This document shows positions 63,291 to 64,000 of a stretch of 64,000 bases of DNA, one piece after another (the stretch's first letter is position 1; the number at the start of each line of letters is the position of its first letter). The stretch lies in contig NZ_AP012323.1 of NCBI RefSeq assembly GCF_001025135.1, forward strand, positions 868,001 through 932,000. The letters are read 5' to 3'. The translations under genes were made by a program, and so were the position numbers. This DNA is from Bifidobacterium bifidum ATCC 29521 = JCM 1255 = DSM 20456 (GTDB lineage Bacteria; Actinomycetota; Actinomycetes; Actinomycetales; Bifidobacteriaceae). A model generated the notes under the pieces. The model saw nothing but the letters and a program-made list of their open reading frames with translations, was not told where the DNA came from and ran no database searches.

Positions 63291-63433
63291 ATCATCCGCC
63301 CGTGAAAAGGTGTGAGCCCGGCAGCGCCGCAAAACGCACATGAAACCCGCCAAATCCCTGTATTTCCAAGGCATGCATGTTTTGTGCGATTGTGCTGTTT
63401 TGTGCGTTATCCTCGCACTTTTCTTATTGAGAA

Positions 63434-63448
63434 CCGTTCGCTGAACGG
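63434..63448. promoter_or_regulatory. Palindrome upstream of uvrB
   Basis: ccgttcgctgaacgg, a perfect 6-bp inverted repeat with a 3-nt spacer, 20 bp before the uvrB start. It could be a regulatory site, but its half-sites point the opposite way to the usual cgaac-gttcg LexA box, so SOS control is not claimed. The upstream stretch also contains a direct repeat of gttttgtgcg. Confidence 0.3.
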
Positions 63449-63468
63449 ATGGCGGTAAGCTGGAAGCC

Positions 63469-64000
63469 ATGGGATTCAACATCGAGCGCGCCGACAAGCC
63501 ATTCGTCGTCAAATCACCGTACAAGCCGTCCGGCGACCAGCCGCAGGCCATTGAGGAGCTGGCCACCCGCATCGAGAACGGCGAGAACGACGTGGTGCTC
63601 ATGGGAGCCACCGGTACGGGCAAGACCGCGACGACCGCATGGCTCATCGAACGGCTGCAGCGGCCGACGCTCATCATCGAGCCGAACAAGACACTCGCCG
63701 CGCAGCTATGCGCCGAATTCCGCGAACTCATGCCCGACAACGCGGTCAGCTACTTCGTCAGCTACTACGACTACTACCAGCCCGAGGCGTATATACCGCA
63801 GACCGACACGTACATCGAGAAGGACTCCAACATCAACGACGATGTGGAGCGGTTGCGCCATCAGGCCACCGCGAACCTGCTCACGCGGCGTGACTGCGTG
63901 GTCGTCGCCACCGTTTCGTGCATCTACGGCCTCGGTACGCCGGAGGAGTACGCCGGCCGCATGCTGTTCCTCCAGGAAGGCCAGCAGATTGACCGCGATC
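63469..64000 (+). CDS. uvrB: Excinuclease ABC subunit B, N-terminal part
   Basis: 177 codons to the window edge. [31 protein letters not shown] opens the protein. It has Walker [12 protein letters not shown], the beta-hairpin tyrosines in [20 protein letters not shown], and [18 protein letters not shown]. UvrB loads onto damaged DNA with UvrA and is the partner of Mfd-recruited repair. The rest lies outside the window. Confidence 0.97.
   Translation, partial: MGFNIERADKPFVVKSPYKPSGDQPQAIEELATRIENGENDVVLMGATGTGKTATTAWLIERLQRPTLIIEPNKTLAAQLCAEFRELMPDNAVSYFVSYYDYYQPEAYIPQTDTYIEKDSNINDDVERLRHQATANLLTRRDCVVVATVSCIYGLGTPEEYAGRMLFLQEGQQIDRD

Noticed and set aside
63434..63448. LexA/SOS box before uvrB
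   Set aside because: The half-sites are in the opposite order to the known cgaac-n4-gttcg type, so only a generic palindrome is recorded.

Overview
The window is GC-rich, densely packed bacterial chromosome that reads as a member of the Actinomycetota, most probably Bifidobacterium. The evidence is two WhiB-family proteins, CarD, an UPF0182 membrane protein, DUF3043, DUF501 and DUF5719 proteins, a LytR-CpsA-Psr protein, an EccC-like ATPase and the MEP-pathway gene ispF. The genus is inferred from gene order and style; the species is not resolved. There is no rRNA, CRISPR array, intact insertion sequence or prophage. One tRNA is present, tRNA-Leu(UAA).

Layout. 0.2-10.5 kb: a DUF3043 membrane protein, an M20 dipeptidase, a remnant response regulator, a three-gene ABC export system (adaptor, ATPase, permease), a membrane-anchored GH3 hydrolase and UPF0182. 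11.0-19.5 kb: a teichoic-acid-like cell-surface polymer cluster with two CDP-glycerol glycerophosphotransferase-family proteins, an acyltransferase, a frameshifted glycosyltransferase-type remnant, an IspD/TarI-type cytidylyltransferase, an extended SDR and a TagG/TagH-type ABC exporter. 19.8-34.3 kb: housekeeping genes (GNAT acetyltransferase, pth, mfd, pabB, pabC, eno, an FtsB/DivIC-like protein, DUF501, a ppx split by a one-base deletion, tRNA-Leu, a membrane protein, sdaA, an FKBP isomerase and greA). 34.3-36.8 kb: a small accessory island of broken secreted-protein genes, with two 144-bp copies of a sequence that contains a 114-bp MITE-like palindromic element. 36.8-50.8 kb: hemolysin III, a PdtaS-type histidine kinase, a WhiB1-like protein, an orphan FtsK/EccC ATPase, an LCP ligase, a WhiB2-like protein, a giant GT2 membrane glycosyltransferase with DUF5719, a HExxH-less metallopeptidase-family protein, a HAD phosphatase and a ComF-type protein. 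Several of these are typical actinobacterial envelope and division neighbours. 50.9-55.5 kb: a minus-strand operon of glgB, an OmpR-type regulator, a histidine kinase and an orphan UmuD-like S24 protease. 55.6-64 kb: carD, ispF, a Zn/Mn ABC transporter with a Zur-like operator, folD, rpsA, coaE and the start of uvrB.

Recurring structure. A repeat of about 45 bp with a GC-rich stem (core cccgctggcgggggctgtc...gactgagggtggtt) occurs about eight times. Six copies are intergenic; two sit in frame inside coding sequences (the export ATPase tail and the PabB linker). Several genes carry single frameshifts (ppx, a secreted protein at 35.4 kb, a small membrane or secreted protein at 34.7 kb and the remnant at 15.6 kb). 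These are either real decay or sequence errors, and reads would decide.

The most coherent multi-gene system is the polymer cluster at 11-19.5 kb. It has polymerases, an activated-precursor enzyme, an SDR, an exporter and a decorating acyltransferase, and an LCP ligase lies at 42-43 kb. Nothing in the window is clearly a wholly new class of system; the repeat families and the 34-37 kb island are the least explained parts.
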